From positions 1 to 64,000 of the forward strand of contig NZ_BMJY01000003.1 in assembly GCF_014643695.1 (NCBI RefSeq): 64,000 nt of DNA, given 5' to 3'. Positions 28,649 through 38,722 of this stretch are shown here, in pieces (within the stretch, counting starts at the first letter, position 1; each line of letters begins with the position of its first letter). The notes beneath the pieces were generated by a model. That model was not told the DNA's origin. It saw nothing but the letters and a program-made list of their open reading frames with translations, and made no database searches. The stretch comes from Microbacterium album. GTDB taxonomy: Bacteria > Actinomycetota > Actinomycetes > Actinomycetales > Microbacteriaceae. A program made the position numbers and the translations under genes.

Positions 28649-29491
28649 TCACGCGCGCCGGCGAGCGGACGGCGCGCGGTGGAGGCCCTGCGCGATGGCG
28701 CGGAGGACCAGGTCGTGCACGCGTTCCCACTGATTCATGATCTGGTCATAGCTGACGCGGATGACGTGGTAGCCCATCAGGCGCAGCCGCGCATCGTGCT
28801 CGATGTCGCTGTCCCGCTGGGGACCGACGTGGTGTCCCCCATCGATCTGGACAACCAGGCGCTCGCCGATCAGCACGTCGACCGGACGCCCCGCGATCAC
28901 GACCTGCGGGATGACCGGCTCATCGAGCCACCGCAGGCGATGGCAGACGATCGATTCCGTCCCGGCGTCCGCGAACGGCCGAGCGAGCGCACACACGTCG
29001 CGGGCACGCGCTGGCAGCGGGTAGCCCGCCATCTCCTGGGCCTCGATCAGCCGCGCCTTGAGCGCGGACTCCCACACGGCGACCGCCTGTTCGCGCGGGA
29101 GGCAGCAGGCCACGAGCATCAGGACGTTCTGGATGGGATCGACCAACTCGCCGGGGCGCCGGGGCACGATCGGCTTCGCCCAGTGCACGTGCGCGGCCGT
29201 GCGCCCGACGGCTCCCGAGTGAGCCGGCGCCGCGACATGGTGCCGATCGGACCGGGGCACCCACAGCCCGAGACGCGCCGCCTGCGTCACGCAGGTCAGC
29301 ACGACTCCGACCCGCGCCGCTGAGACGAGCATGGGGTCGGCGTTGGGCAGCGCGACCCAGCCCTGCCGCGGACGGCTGAGCAGGCCGAGGGCCACGGCTC
29401 CCTCTATCGCGCGTCGACCGGCGCCTGCCTCCCGCAGTTCGGCCACGCGTACAACCCCGCCACGAGCACGCACTTCTTCGACAACATCCAT
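28649..29491 (-). CDS. DUF559 protein with AbiEi-like N-terminal winged helix
   Basis: A 280-aa protein. Residues 1-55 (MDVVEEVRARGGVVRVAELREAG in part) resemble the N-terminal winged helix of AbiEi antitoxin-like proteins. The C-terminal 110 residues form a DUF559 domain of the Vsr/PD-(D/E)xK type: RPVDVLIGERLVVQIDGG, then DSDIEHDARLRLMGYHVIRV. The Asp-x-QID core is the probable metal site. The start is the ATG at 29491; the frame stays open for 400 nt upstream but without a credible start. Such proteins are common, often multi-copy, in actinobacteria and are of unproven function. A toxin-antitoxin or nuclease role is inference; no partner gene is adjacent. Confidence 0.8.
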   Translation of the reverse strand: MDVVEEVRARGGVVRVAELREAGAGRRAIEGAVALGLLSRPRQGWVALPNADPMLVSAARVGVVLTCVTQAARLGLWVPRSDRHHVAAPAHSGAVGRTAAHVHWAKPIVPRRPGELVDPIQNVLMLVACCLPREQAVAVWESALKARLIEAQEMAGYPLPARARDVCALARPFADAGTESIVCHRLRWLDEPVIPQVVIAGRPVDVLIGERLVVQIDGGHHVGPQRDSDIEHDARLRLMGYHVIRVSYDQIMNQWERVHDLVLRAIAQGLHRAPSARRRA

Positions 29492-29919
29492 ATGTCCACG
29501 CTGGCTCGCCCACCGGCCCCAGCCGCCCGTCCGGAGCGAAAACTGGACGCCCGCTCGCTTCCTCCGCCCTGTGGACGAGCCGCGCACTCGCGCGAGACAG
29601 CGGTTCCAGCGTGCCCACGCCGAGTGGATGTGCCAGATAGCGGATCGCATCCGCCACACGGCCCTCAGCGCTGCACATCTCCGCGATGCGGCGCGCCCCC
29701 TCCTCTTGGCGGCGCGCCGGTGAGGGCGGGGGACGCAGGCGGGAGGAGGGAGCGAAGAGGGAAGAGGGAAGAAGGCACAGGGCGAGAGGCGCGAGAGGCG
29801 CAGGACGTGCCGGCGGGGCGGACGCGTCGGCCGGGCGCGTCCCGGCGGGCGCCGGTAGACTGGGCGGACCCCACACTCAGGCACGCAGACACCGTGCCGC
29901 ACATACCGAGGAGATCCGC
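29492..29919. other. Divergent intergenic region between DUF559 gene and valS
   Basis: These 428 nt contain no gene I can support. Features seen are a purine-only-like tract at about 29741-29775 (GGGAGGAGGGAGCGAAGAGG and onward), a -10-like TAGACT at 29856-29861 that would give valS a leader of about 55 nt, and the valS ribosome binding site GAGGAG at 29908-29913. No T-box motif was found upstream of valS. Confidence 0.5.
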
Positions 29920-32502
29920 ATGGCCGCCGTTCCCGACAAGCCCGCCCTCGAGGGTCTCGAAGACAAGTGGGGCGCTGCGTGGGAGGAGCAGGGCACGTAC
30001 CTGTTCGACCGCGACGCCGCGAAGGCGAAGGGCCGCGCGGGCGTGTTCTCGGTCGACACTCCCCCGCCCACGGCGTCGGGATCGCTGCACATCGGGCACG
30101 TCTTCTCGTACACGCACACCGACGTCAAGGCGCGCTACGAGCGCATGCGCGGCAAGACCGTGTTCTACCCGATCGGGTGGGATGACAACGGCCTGCCGAC
30201 CGAGCGTCGCGTGCAGAACTACTACGGCGTCCGCTGCGATCCGTCGCTGCCGTACGACCCCGACTTCACGCCGCCGTTCGAGGGCACGACCAAAAACGTC
30301 AAGGCCGCCGACCAGGTGCCGATCAGCCGCCGCAACTTCATCGAGCTGTGCGAGAAGCTGACGGTCGAGGACGAGAAGACGTTCGAGGACCTGTGGCGCA
30401 AGCTCGGCCTGTCGGTGGACTGGACGCAGACGTACCGCACGATCTCGGACGACACGATCCGCTCGAGCCAGCTCGCGTTCCTGCGCAACGTCGAGCGGGG
30501 CGAGGCGTTCCAGTCCCTCGCGCCGACGCTGTGGGACGTCGACTTCCGCTCGGCGATCGCGCAGGCCGAACTCGAGGACCGCGACCAGCCGGCCGCGTAC
30601 CACCGCCTCGCCTTCCACAAGGCCGACGGCTCGAGCGACGTCCACATCGAGACCACGCGTCCCGAGCTGCTCCCCGCGTGTGTGGCGCTCGTGGCGCATC
30701 CGGACGACGAGCGCTACCAGCCGCTGTTCGGCACCACGGTCGTCACGCCGCTGTTCGGCGTCGAGGTGCCCGTGCTGCCGCACCCGCTGGCGCAGCCCGA
30801 CAAAGGCTCGGGCATCGCCATGATCTGCACCTTCGGCGACGTGACCGACATCATCTGGTGGCGGGAGCTGGACCTGCCGAACCGCACGATCATCGGCAAG
30901 GACGGCCGGATCGTCGCGGAGGCGCCGGAGGCCATCACGAGCCCCGTGGGCCTCGCGTTCTACGCCGAGCTGGCGGGCAAGACGGTCTTCAGCGCCAAGA
31001 AGCGCATCGTCGAGCTCCTGACCGAGTCGGAGGAGCTCATCGGCGAGCCGCGGCCGTTCATGCACCCCGTGAAGTTCTTCGAGAAGGGCGACCGCCCGCT
31101 CGAGATCGTGTCCACCCGGCAGTGGTACATCCGCAACGGGGCCCGGGACGAGCGCCTGCGCGAGCGGCTCCTCGAGCTCGGCCGCCAGATCGACTGGCAC
31201 CCCGAGTTCATGCGCGTCCGCTACGAGAACTGGGTGAACGGCCTCACGGGCGACTGGCTGGTGTCGCGCCAGCGCTTCTTCGGCGTGCCGATCCCGGTCT
31301 GGTACGCGCTCGACGAGCAGGGCGAGCGCGACTACGACCGTGTGCTGCTGCCGGATGCCTTCCAGCTCCCGGTCGACCCGTCGAGCGACGTCCCGCCCGG
31401 GTACACGGAGGACCAGCGCGGCGTGCCGGGCGGCTTCGACGCGGAGACGGACGTGCTGGACACGTGGGCGACGTCGTCCCTCACCCCCCAGCTCGCCGGC
31501 GGCTGGCAGCGCGACGACGAGCTGTGGCAGCTGGTGGCGCCGTTCGACGTGCGCCCGCAGGGCCAGGACATCATCCGCACGTGGCTGTTCTCGACGCTGC
31601 TGCGCAGCGCCCTCGAGGACGACCGGGCGCCGTGGGCCAACGCCGCGATCTCGGGCTTCATCGTCGACCCCGACCGCAAGAAGATGTCGAAGTCGAAGGG
31701 CAACGTCGTCACGCCGGCGGACATCCTCGACAAGCACGGCTCGGATGCGGTGCGCTACTGGGCCGCGTCGAGCCGGCTCGGCACGGACGCCGCGTTCGAT
31801 CCGCAGAACCCGACGCAGATCAAGATCGGCCGGCGCCTGGCGATCAAGGTGCTCAACGCGGCCAAGTTCGTGCTGGGCTTCGAGGCGCCCGGCGTGCTCG
31901 GGGACCCCGGCGCGGCCGTGACCGAGCCGCTCGACCTGTCGATGCTCGCGACGCTCGACGAGGTCATCGCGCAGGCGACCGCCTCGCTCGAGGCCTACGA
32001 CCACGCCCGCGCGCTCGAGGTGTCGGAGTCGTTCTTCTGGACGTTCTGCGACGACTACCTGGAGCTCGTGAAGGAGCGCGCCTACGCGGGCGGCCCCGCG
32101 GGCCAGTCGGCCGCGGTCGCGCTGCGCACCGCCCTGTCCGCGCTGCTGCGCCTGCTCGCGCCTGTCCTGGCGTTCGCCGCCGAGGAGTCCTGGAGCTGGT
32201 TCCAGGAGGGCTCGGTGCATACCGCGCCCTGGCCGACCGTGAGCGGCGTGACGGGCGACCCCGCGGTGCTCGCCGGCGCGAGCGAGGCGCTGATCGGCAT
32301 CCGCCGCGCGAAGACGGAGGCGAAGGCGTCGCAGAAGACCCCGGTCGACTCCGCGGCGATCACGGCGCCCGGCGACAGGGCCGCGGCTCTTCGGCTCGCC
32401 GCCGACGACCTGAAGGCGGTCGGCCGGATCGCCGAACTCGAGATCACCGAGGGCGAGGAGTTCGCGGTCACGCGGATCGACCTCGCGGAGACGGAGGACT
32501 GA
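29920..32502 (+). CDS. valS: Valyl-tRNA synthetase
   Basis: An 860-aa class I synthetase. The ATG at 29920 has GAGGAG upstream; the longer frame before it is not coding-like. The HIGH motif is GSLHIGH (residues 54-60) and the KMSKS loop is KKMSKSKGN at about 587. The editing domain has IETTRPELLPACVA. This is the shorter ValRS type with a limited C-terminal coiled coil: KTPVDSAAITAPGDRAAALR occupies the region where the long coiled-coil arm would normally sit. Its stop overlaps the next ATG (TGATG). Confidence 0.97.
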   Translation: MAAVPDKPALEGLEDKWGAAWEEQGTYLFDRDAAKAKGRAGVFSVDTPPPTASGSLHIGHVFSYTHTDVKARYERMRGKTVFYPIGWDDNGLPTERRVQNYYGVRCDPSLPYDPDFTPPFEGTTKNVKAADQVPISRRNFIELCEKLTVEDEKTFEDLWRKLGLSVDWTQTYRTISDDTIRSSQLAFLRNVERGEAFQSLAPTLWDVDFRSAIAQAELEDRDQPAAYHRLAFHKADGSSDVHIETTRPELLPACVALVAHPDDERYQPLFGTTVVTPLFGVEVPVLPHPLAQPDKGSGIAMICTFGDVTDIIWWRELDLPNRTIIGKDGRIVAEAPEAITSPVGLAFYAELAGKTVFSAKKRIVELLTESEELIGEPRPFMHPVKFFEKGDRPLEIVSTRQWYIRNGARDERLRERLLELGRQIDWHPEFMRVRYENWVNGLTGDWLVSRQRFFGVPIPVWYALDEQGERDYDRVLLPDAFQLPVDPSSDVPPGYTEDQRGVPGGFDAETDVLDTWATSSLTPQLAGGWQRDDELWQLVAPFDVRPQGQDIIRTWLFSTLLRSALEDDRAPWANAAISGFIVDPDRKKMSKSKGNVVTPADILDKHGSDAVRYWAASSRLGTDAAFDPQNPTQIKIGRRLAIKVLNAAKFVLGFEAPGVLGDPGAAVTEPLDLSMLATLDEVIAQATASLEAYDHARALEVSESFFWTFCDDYLELVKERAYAGGPAGQSAAVALRTALSALLRLLAPVLAFAAEESWSWFQEGSVHTAPWPTVSGVTGDPAVLAGASEALIGIRRAKTEAKASQKTPVDSAAITAPGDRAAALRLAADDLKAVGRIAELEITEGEEFAVTRIDLAETED

Positions 32503-32759
32503 TGCAGCTCGGAACCCGCTGGACCGCCGGATCGCAGCCCCCGGCGTCCGTGCCCGCCGAACTGCGCGAGACGATCGCGCAGGTCGAGCACCACCTGACG
32601 TCCTCGGCCGTGCAGGGCGGTGCGATGCCGGGCTGGACGCTCACCTGGCTCGAGGGACGCCCCATCGCCGAGCTCGACACCGGCGTCACGGTCTCCCTCG
32701 GCCCCGACGGCAAGGCCGTGGTGGGCCACATCGACGGCATGAACGACGCCGAGCGCTGA
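32502..32759 (+). CDS. Small conserved-looking protein coupled to valS
   Basis: An 85-aa protein of unknown function. Its ATG overlaps the valS stop by one base, which strongly supports translation. The sequence begins MQLGTRWTAGSQPPASVP, continues with a helix (ELRETIAQVEHHL) and then a strand-rich part with WTLTWLEGRPIAELDTGVTV. It is cytoplasmic, has no cysteine, and resembles no family I can name. A 69-nt palindrome starts 18 nt after its stop. Confidence 0.7.
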   Translation: MQLGTRWTAGSQPPASVPAELRETIAQVEHHLTSSAVQGGAMPGWTLTWLEGRPIAELDTGVTVSLGPDGKAVVGHIDGMNDAER

Positions 32760-32777
32760 GCCCGCGTTCGTCCCTCC

Positions 32778-32846
32778 CGTTGACTAGCCCCGGTGCTGTT
32801 CACTAGCGCGGGGAGCGCTAGTAAGCGGCACCGGCGCTAGTCAACG
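32778..32846. repeat. 69-nt extragenic palindrome, copy 1
   Basis: A 32-nt arm begins CGTTGACTAGC, passes CCCGGTGC and ends ACTAGCGC; the loop is GGGGA; the other arm is its reverse complement with about four mismatches. It shares arm ends, loop and total length with copy 2 at 59784-59852. It lies between convergent genes and contains the stop codon of the minus-strand gene 32841-33581. It may act as a bidirectional terminator or be a REP-like element. Confidence 0.9.
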
Positions 32847-33581
32847 GTGGTGGTCGGGTGGCGGGAGGATGTCAGCGCCCGGGGGCGGCGGGAACGCGTG
32901 GTGGAGCGCGGCGCGGACGGCGTGCTCGCGATCGCCCGTCGCGTCGATCCGCTCGAGCAGGTCGGCCGGGAGATCGATCGTCAGGTGCGCCGAGTCCGCG
33001 TCCCTGCCCCGAAGGATCGCGCCGATCACGGGCGAGACGATCGTGCCGAGCACGCACAGGATCACGATCACCCATAGCGCGCGCCAGTACCCCTCGCCGA
33101 GCCGGATGTCGTCGGCCAGGATCGGGATGAGTCCGAGCACGGCGTATGCCGCGATGGTCGCCAGTGTGGCGCCCACCACGCCCCGCACGGCCGCCTGCGG
33201 TCGGCGCACCAGTTGGACGATCAGCGACGCATGCGCGAGAGCGAGCGTGGTGAGGATGCCCGCCCACGTCCCGCGCGCCCAGACCTCAGGGACCGACGAG
33301 TCGGCGGGTAGCCAGATCAGGACCACGCCGATGACGATGGTCAGCGTGGAGATCGGGAGTCCGAGCCAGCCCACCCACTGGTAGGGCTTGCCGAGGGTGG
33401 CGAGGTTGCACAGGACCGCGATCCCGTAGGCCCCCACGGCTGCGGTGGTGCCCATGACCCTGACCTCGAGCCTCCCGCCGTCGCCGGTCAGGATCACCGA
33501 GATCCCCGTGAGCGCGGCGATCGACAGGGAGACGACGACCGTCCAGATCGCGACGCGCCGGAACAACTTCAGCTCGTTCAC
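32841..33581 (-). CDS. Multi-pass membrane protein of unknown function
   Basis: A 246-aa protein with about six TM segments between residues 10 and 200. The first is AIWTVVVSLSIAALTGISVI and the last CVLGTIVSPVIGAIL. The C-terminus DAEHLTID-like region reads AHLTIDLPADLLERIDATG, resembling a ribbon-helix-helix-like strand-helix, followed by HHAFPPPPG. It starts with GTG 23 nt after clpX, so it may be a read-through partner of the Clp operon. Its stop codon is inside a palindromic repeat. Function is unknown. Confidence 0.7.
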   Translation of the reverse strand: MNELKLFRRVAIWTVVVSLSIAALTGISVILTGDGGRLEVRVMGTTAAVGAYGIAVLCNLATLGKPYQWVGWLGLPISTLTIVIGVVLIWLPADSSVPEVWARGTWAGILTTLALAHASLIVQLVRRPQAAVRGVVGATLATIAAYAVLGLIPILADDIRLGEGYWRALWVIVILCVLGTIVSPVIGAILRGRDADSAHLTIDLPADLLERIDATGDREHAVRAALHHAFPPPPGADILPPPDHHR

Positions 33582-33604
33582 GCGCTCGCTCCCCGCGCCG
33601 ACGC

Positions 33605-34876
33605 CTACGCGCTCTTCTTCTTCTGGGCCAGCACCAGGGTCGGCTCGGCGCCGTCCTCGACGGCGGCGCGCGTGACGATCACCTTCGCAACGTCGTCGGC
33701 CGACGGGATCTCGAACATGATCGGTCCGAGCACGTCCTCGAGGATCGCGCGCAGCCCGCGCGCTCCGGTCTTGCGCGCGACCGCGAGATCCGCGATCGCC
33801 CGCAGCGCGTCGTCCTCGAACTCGAGCTGAACGCCGTCGAGCTCGAACATCCGCTGGTACTGCTTCACCAGGGCGTTGCGCGGCACGGTCAGGATCTCCA
33901 TCAGCGCGTCCTGGTCGAGCGGGTTCACCGAGGCGACCACCGGCAGGCGACCGATGAACTCCGGGATCAGGCCGAACTTGTGGAGGTCTTCCGGCAGCAC
34001 CTCGCTGAACAGCGCGCTGTCGTCGCTCTTGTCGTGCAGCGGGGCACCGAAGCCCACCCCGTGCTTGCCGACGCGGGACGAGATGATGTCCTCGAGCCCG
34101 GCGAACGCACCCGCGACGATGAACAGCACGTTCGTCGTGTCGATCTGGATGAACTCCTGGTGCGGGTGCTTGCGCCCGCCCTGCGGCGGCACGGAGGCGA
34201 CCGTGCCCTCGAGGATCTTCAGCAGGGCCTGCTGCACGCCCTCACCGGAGACATCGCGCGTGATCGAGGGGTTCTCGGCCTTACGGGCGATCTTGTCGAC
34301 CTCGTCGATGTAGATGATGCCGGTCTCGGCGCGCTTGACGTCGAAGTCCGCGGCCTGCAGCAGCTTCAGCAGGATGTTCTCGACGTCCTCGCCGACGTAG
34401 CCCGCTTCCGTCAGCGCGGTCGCATCGGCGACCGCGAACGGCACGTTCAGGCGCTTGGCGAGCGTCTGCGCGAGGTAGGTCTTGCCGCACCCGGTCGGGC
34501 CGAGCATCAGGATGTTGCTCTTGGCGACCTCGACATCCTCGGCCTTCTGGTCCGCGGGCTGCAGCTGGTTGCGCGCACGCACGCGCTTGTAGTGGTTGTA
34601 CACCGCGACCGACAGGGCGCGCTTGGCCTGCACCTGGCCGACGACGTACTCGTCCAGGAACTGGAAGATCTCGCGCGGCTTGGGCAGGTCGAACTCGCTG
34701 ACCTCTCCCCCGCCCTGCGACTCCGCCATGCGCTCTTCGATGATCTCGTTGCACAGCTCGACGCACTCGTCGCAGATGTACACGCCGGGGCCGGCGATCA
34801 GCTGCTGCACCTGCTTCTGGCTCTTTCCACAGAAGGAGCACTTGAACAGGTCGGCGCTCTCACCGATGCGAGCCAT
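33605..34876 (-). CDS. clpX: ATP-dependent Clp protease ATP-binding subunit ClpX
   Basis: A 423-aa AAA+ unfoldase that feeds proteins to ClpP. The N-terminal zinc-binding domain has C13, C16, C35 and C38 (FKCSFCGK...YICDEC). Walker A is GPTGCGKT at 126-133 and Walker B is IIYIDEVDK. The ClpP-binding loop is of the IGF type in the [11 protein letters not shown] region. The ATG at 34876 has GGAGG at 6-nt spacing; the longer upstream frame is rejected. It lies 170 nt after clpP2, with a strong hairpin between. Confidence 0.97.
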   Translation of the reverse strand: MARIGESADLFKCSFCGKSQKQVQQLIAGPGVYICDECVELCNEIIEERMAESQGGGEVSEFDLPKPREIFQFLDEYVVGQVQAKRALSVAVYNHYKRVRARNQLQPADQKAEDVEVAKSNILMLGPTGCGKTYLAQTLAKRLNVPFAVADATALTEAGYVGEDVENILLKLLQAADFDVKRAETGIIYIDEVDKIARKAENPSITRDVSGEGVQQALLKILEGTVASVPPQGGRKHPHQEFIQIDTTNVLFIVAGAFAGLEDIISSRVGKHGVGFGAPLHDKSDDSALFSEVLPEDLHKFGLIPEFIGRLPVVASVNPLDQDALMEILTVPRNALVKQYQRMFELDGVQLEFEDDALRAIADLAVARKTGARGLRAILEDVLGPIMFEIPSADDVAKVIVTRAAVEDGAEPTLVLAQKKKSA

Positions 34877-34986
34877 GTGAGTCCTCCCCGCGGATCTGGC
34901 TTCGAGTCTTCTTGAGCCTAACCGCTGCCACCGACGCCGGGGACGCCCCACACGCCGGATTCGATGACGGTCCGGTCACGACGACG

Positions 34987-35029
34987 CGAGGATGCCCCGG
35001 CGCGCGACCGCGCGACCGGGGCATCCTCG
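34987..35029. terminator. Hairpin between clpP2 and clpX
   Basis: CGAGGATGCCCCGG (34987-35000) pairs perfectly with CCGGGGCATCCTCG (35016-35029), and the loop contains a further CGCG pairing. No U-tract follows, so it may attenuate rather than end transcription from clpP1-clpP2 into clpX, or protect the mRNA end. Confidence 0.65.
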
Positions 35030-35046
35030 ACGTCACCGTCGGCGCG

Positions 35047-35712
35047 TCACTTCGCGGCCGGCGTGCGCTTGCGGGTCGTGAGCACCTGGTCGACGAGGCC
35101 GTACTCCACGGCCTCCTTGGCGCCCAGGATCTTGTCGCGGTCGATGTCGCGGTGCACCTCTTCGACCGAGCGGTGGGAGTGCTTCGCCAGCGTCTCCTCG
35201 AGCCACGTGCGCATGCGCATGATCTCGGCCGCCTGGATCTCGATGTCCGACGCCTGCCCGTGACCCGCCTCGCCGACGGCGGGCTGGTGGATCAGGATGC
35301 GCGCGTTGGGCAGCGCGAGGCGCTTGCCGGGTGCGCCCGCCGCGAGCAGCACGGCCGCCGCGGACGCGGCCTGACCCAGCACGACGGTCTGGATCTGGGG
35401 AGAGATGTACTGCATCGTGTCGTAGATCGCCGTCATGGCCGTGAACGACCCGCCCGGCGAGTTGATGTACATGATGATGTCGCGGTCGGGGTCCTGGCTC
35501 TCCAGCACGAGCAGCTGGGCCATGACGTCGTCGGCCGACGCGTCGTCCACCTGCACGCCGAGGAAGATGACGCGGTCCTCGAACAGCTTGTTGTAGGGGT
35601 CCTGGCGCTTGTAGCCGTAGGCCGTGCGCTCCTCGAACTGGGGCAGGATGTAGCGGCTGCCGGGCATCTGCAGGCCCTGGGGCGAGACGGCGCCGGTGTA
35701 GGGGGTGTGCAT
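35047..35712 (-). CDS. clpP2: ATP-dependent Clp protease proteolytic subunit ClpP2
   Basis: A 221-aa subunit. The catalytic triad is visible: Ser117 in GQAASAAA, His142 in ILIHQPAVG, and an Asp in the DRDKILGAKEA region. The N-terminal 30 residues (PYTGAVSPQGLQMPGSRYILPQ) are longer than in ClpP1, as expected for actinobacterial ClpP2 propeptides. In this phylum ClpP1 and ClpP2 form mixed 14-mers and are usually essential. It follows clpP1 by 38 nt. Confidence 0.95.
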   Translation of the reverse strand: MHTPYTGAVSPQGLQMPGSRYILPQFEERTAYGYKRQDPYNKLFEDRVIFLGVQVDDASADDVMAQLLVLESQDPDRDIIMYINSPGGSFTAMTAIYDTMQYISPQIQTVVLGQAASAAAVLLAAGAPGKRLALPNARILIHQPAVGEAGHGQASDIEIQAAEIMRMRTWLEETLAKHSHRSVEEVHRDIDRDKILGAKEAVEYGLVDQVLTTRKRTPAAK

Positions 35713-35750
35713 CTTCGATACGTCCTTCTCTGTGCTCAGCTGCTCGGCGC

Positions 35751-36344
35751 TCAGTTCGCGTCGCGGTCGGTGCCGCCCGCGCCGGTCACGTCGACGGCGT
35801 GCTCGCGGATGTGGTCGACGAAGCCGTACGCGAGGGCCTCCTCGGCCGAGAACCAGCGGTCGCGGTCGCCGTCCTCGTTGATCTGCTCGACGCTCTTGCC
35901 CGTCTGCGCGGCGGTGATCTCCGCGAGACGGCGCTTCATGTCGAGGATGAGCTGCGCCTGCGTCTGGATGTCGCTCGCCGTGCCCCCGAAGCCGCCGTGC
36001 GGCTGGTGCAGCAGGACCCGCGCGTTGGGCGTGATGTACCGCTTGCCCTTCGTGCCGCTCGTGAGCAGCAGCTGCCCCATCGAGGCCGCCATGCCGATGC
36101 CCACCGTGACGATGTCGTTGGGCACGAACTGCATCGTGTCGTAGATCGCCATGCCCGCCGTGATCGAACCGCCGGGCGAGTTGATGTAGAGGTAGATGTC
36201 CTTCTGCGAGTCCTCGGCGGCCAGCAGCAGGATCTTGGCGCAGATCTCGTTCGCGTTCTCGTCGCGCACCTCCGAGCCAAGCCAGATGATGCGATCCTTC
36301 AGCAGCCGGTCGAAGACACTCTGTGCCATCAGCGGTTCGGGCAT
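35751..36344 (-). CDS. clpP1: ATP-dependent Clp protease proteolytic subunit ClpP1
   Basis: A 197-aa subunit. The catalytic Ser88 is in [11 protein letters not shown] and His113 is in LLHQPHGG. The ATG at 36344 is preferred to the GTG at 36350 because GGAG lies 5 nt upstream of it. It is the first gene of the clpP1-clpP2-clpX run and divergent from glgX. The 188 nt between the starts hold no clear promoter, although the region is where ClgR-type control of clpP operons would act in actinobacteria. Confidence 0.95.
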   Translation of the reverse strand: MPEPLMAQSVFDRLLKDRIIWLGSEVRDENANEICAKILLLAAEDSQKDIYLYINSPGGSITAGMAIYDTMQFVPNDIVTVGIGMAASMGQLLLTSGTKGKRYITPNARVLLHQPHGGFGGTASDIQTQAQLILDMKRRLAEITAAQTGKSVEQINEDGDRDRWFSAEEALAYGFVDHIREHAVDVTGAGGTDRDAN

Positions 36345-36532
36345 TCTCACTCCATTCGGTGGTGCGTCGTTACGACCCTACCGGCGGCCTTCGTCGCCCC
36401 CGGCGCGTGTTCGCCGTGGGCATACGTCGCGCCGCGGGCCGCGCATCCGTACCCGCTGGAGTGCGTTCGCGGCAAGCCCTTCCAGCGGATGTCCGCGGGG
36501 GCTACCGTCAAAGCGACCCCGAGGAGGTCTGC

Positions 36533-38722
36533 ATGGAGACGTGGCCCGGACGGCCCTATCCGCTGGGAGCGACGTACGACGGCGACGGCACCAACTTCGC
36601 GCTGTACAGCGAGCTCGCCGAGCGCGTCGAGCTCTGCCTGTTCGACGAGCAGGACCGCGAGACGCGCGTGCCGCTCATCGAGGTGGACGGGTACGTGTGG
36701 CACGCGTACCTCCCCGAGGTGGCGCCCGGGCAGCGCTACGGCTACCGCGTGCACGGGCCCTTCGATCCCTCGACGGGCCAGAGGTGCGATCCGTCGAAGC
36801 TGCTGCTCGATCCGTACGCCAAGGCGATGTCGGGGACGATCGACTGGGATCCGTCCCTCTTCGACCACGACTTCACGGATCCGTCCGTGCGGAACGAGGA
36901 CGACTCGGCGGCGCACACGATGCGGGGGGTCGTGATCAACCCCTACTTCGACTGGCGGGGCGACCGACCCCCGGCGACGCCGTACAGCCGGACCGTCATC
37001 TACGAGGCGCACGTCAAGGGCCTCACGGCGCTGCACCCGGACGTCCCGGAGGAGCTGCGGGGCACGTACGCCGGCATCGCGCACCCCGCGGTCATCGCCC
37101 ACCTGCGCCGGCTGGGGGTCACCGCGATCGAGCTCATGCCCGTGCACCAGTTCGTGCACGACAGCGTGCTGCTGGAGAAGGGCCTGCGCAACTACTGGGG
37201 CTACAACACCCTGGGGTTCTTCGCCCCTCACGCCGAGTACTCCTCCAGCGGCGACGTCGGCGAGCAGGTGCAGGAGTTCAAGGCCATGGTGCGCACGCTG
37301 CACGCGGCGGGCATCGAGGTGATCCTGGACGTGGTCTACAACCACACCGCGGAGGGCAACCACCTGGGTCCGACGCTGTCGTTCAAGGGCATCGACAACG
37401 CCGCGTATTACCGTCTGGTCGAGGACGACCCGCAGTACTACATGGACTACACGGGCACGGGCAACACCCTCAACGTGCGCAACCCGCACGCGCTGCAGCT
37501 CATCATGGACTCCCTGCGCTACTGGGTCCTGGAGATGCACGTCGACGGCTTCCGGTTCGACCTCGCCTCCGCGCTGGCGCGCGAGTTCTACGAGGTCGAC
37601 CGGCTCTCGAGCTTCTTCGACCTCGTGCAGCAGGATCCCGTGGTGTCCCAGGTGAAGCTCATCGCCGAGCCGTGGGACGTCGGCCCCGGCGGCTACCAGG
37701 TCGGCAACTTCCCGCCGCAGTGGACCGAGTGGAACGGCAAGTACCGCGACACGGTGCGCGACTTCTGGCGGGGCGAGCCCGCGACGCTCGGCGAGTTCGC
37801 GTCCCGCTTCACGGGTTCGGCCGACCTGTACGAGAACTCCGCCCGGCGGCCGATCGCGTCGATCAACTTCGTGACGGCGCACGACGGGTTCACGCTGCGC
37901 GATCTCGTCTCGTACAACGAGAAGCACAACGACGCCAACGGCGAGGACAACCGCGACGGGGAATCGCACAACCGCTCGTACAACCTCGGCGTCGAGGGGC
38001 CGACGGACGATCCGGACATCCTCGAGGCGCGGGCACGGCAGCAGCGCAACCTGCTGGCGACGCTGCTGCTGTCCCAGGGCGTGCCGATGATCCTGCACGG
38101 GGATGAGCTGGGCCGCACCCAGGCGGGGAACAACAACGGGTACGCGCAGGACTCCCCCCTCACATGGGTGCACTGGGATGCGGCGGACGACCCGCTCATC
38201 GAGTTCACCGCGCGCGTGAGCCGCCTGCGCCGCGAGCATCCCACGTTCCGCCGTGGCGGCTACTTCGACGGCCGCCCCGTACGCCGCGGGGAGGGCGACC
38301 CGCTCCCGGACATCGCCTGGTTCACGCCGGACGGATCGCCCATGGGGCCCGACGACTGGCAGACGAGCTACGCCCGCTCGCTCGGGGTGTTCCTGAACGG
38401 GCAGGGCATCCGCGAACGCGGGCCGCGCGGGGAGCGGATCGTCGACCGGCACTTCCTCGTGTGCTTCAACGCGCACTCCGAGCCGGTCGAGTTCACGCTC
38501 CCGGCGGACGAGTTCTGCACCGCATGGGAGGTCGTGCTCAACACCGCCGACGGCGCGGATCCCGCGCCCCGCGAGTCCGGCACGCCCCTGGAGGCCCCGG
38601 CGCGGTCCGTGCTGGTGCTGCGGGAGTACCGCGAGCCGGAGCCCCCGCCGGAGTACTCGCCCGCGGCATCCGTGCGCCTCCACGGCTCCGGCTCCGACGC
38701 ACCCCGGGAGCCGCGCTCGTGA
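36533..38722 (+). CDS. glgX: Glycogen debranching enzyme (GlgX/TreX, GH13)
   Basis: A 729-aa isoamylase-type enzyme that hydrolyses alpha-1,6 branches of glycogen. ATG 36533 follows GAGGAGG. An N-terminal CBM48-like domain (about 1-130) precedes the GH13 barrel with [10 protein letters not shown], the nucleophile in [12 protein letters not shown], the acid in [13 protein letters not shown] and the third Asp in [10 protein letters not shown]. It overlaps treY by 4 nt (GTGA). In the trehalose pathway this enzyme (TreX) supplies linear maltodextrin to TreY, so here glgX most likely serves as treX. Confidence 0.95.
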   Translation: METWPGRPYPLGATYDGDGTNFALYSELAERVELCLFDEQDRETRVPLIEVDGYVWHAYLPEVAPGQRYGYRVHGPFDPSTGQRCDPSKLLLDPYAKAMSGTIDWDPSLFDHDFTDPSVRNEDDSAAHTMRGVVINPYFDWRGDRPPATPYSRTVIYEAHVKGLTALHPDVPEELRGTYAGIAHPAVIAHLRRLGVTAIELMPVHQFVHDSVLLEKGLRNYWGYNTLGFFAPHAEYSSSGDVGEQVQEFKAMVRTLHAAGIEVILDVVYNHTAEGNHLGPTLSFKGIDNAAYYRLVEDDPQYYMDYTGTGNTLNVRNPHALQLIMDSLRYWVLEMHVDGFRFDLASALAREFYEVDRLSSFFDLVQQDPVVSQVKLIAEPWDVGPGGYQVGNFPPQWTEWNGKYRDTVRDFWRGEPATLGEFASRFTGSADLYENSARRPIASINFVTAHDGFTLRDLVSYNEKHNDANGEDNRDGESHNRSYNLGVEGPTDDPDILEARARQQRNLLATLLLSQGVPMILHGDELGRTQAGNNNGYAQDSPLTWVHWDAADDPLIEFTARVSRLRREHPTFRRGGYFDGRPVRRGEGDPLPDIAWFTPDGSPMGPDDWQTSYARSLGVFLNGQGIRERGPRGERIVDRHFLVCFNAHSEPVEFTLPADEFCTAWEVVLNTADGADPAPRESGTPLEAPARSVLVLREYREPEPPPEYSPAASVRLHGSGSDAPREPRS

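Noticed and set aside
29492..29902. Upstream extension of the DUF559 gene
   Set aside because: The frame is open but Arg-rich, lacks a ribosome binding site, and the family starts at the MDVVEEV helix.
29665..32220. 851-residue minus-strand open frame opposite valS
   Set aside because: Shadow of valS, low-complexity Arg/Glu/Ala sequence, no start context.
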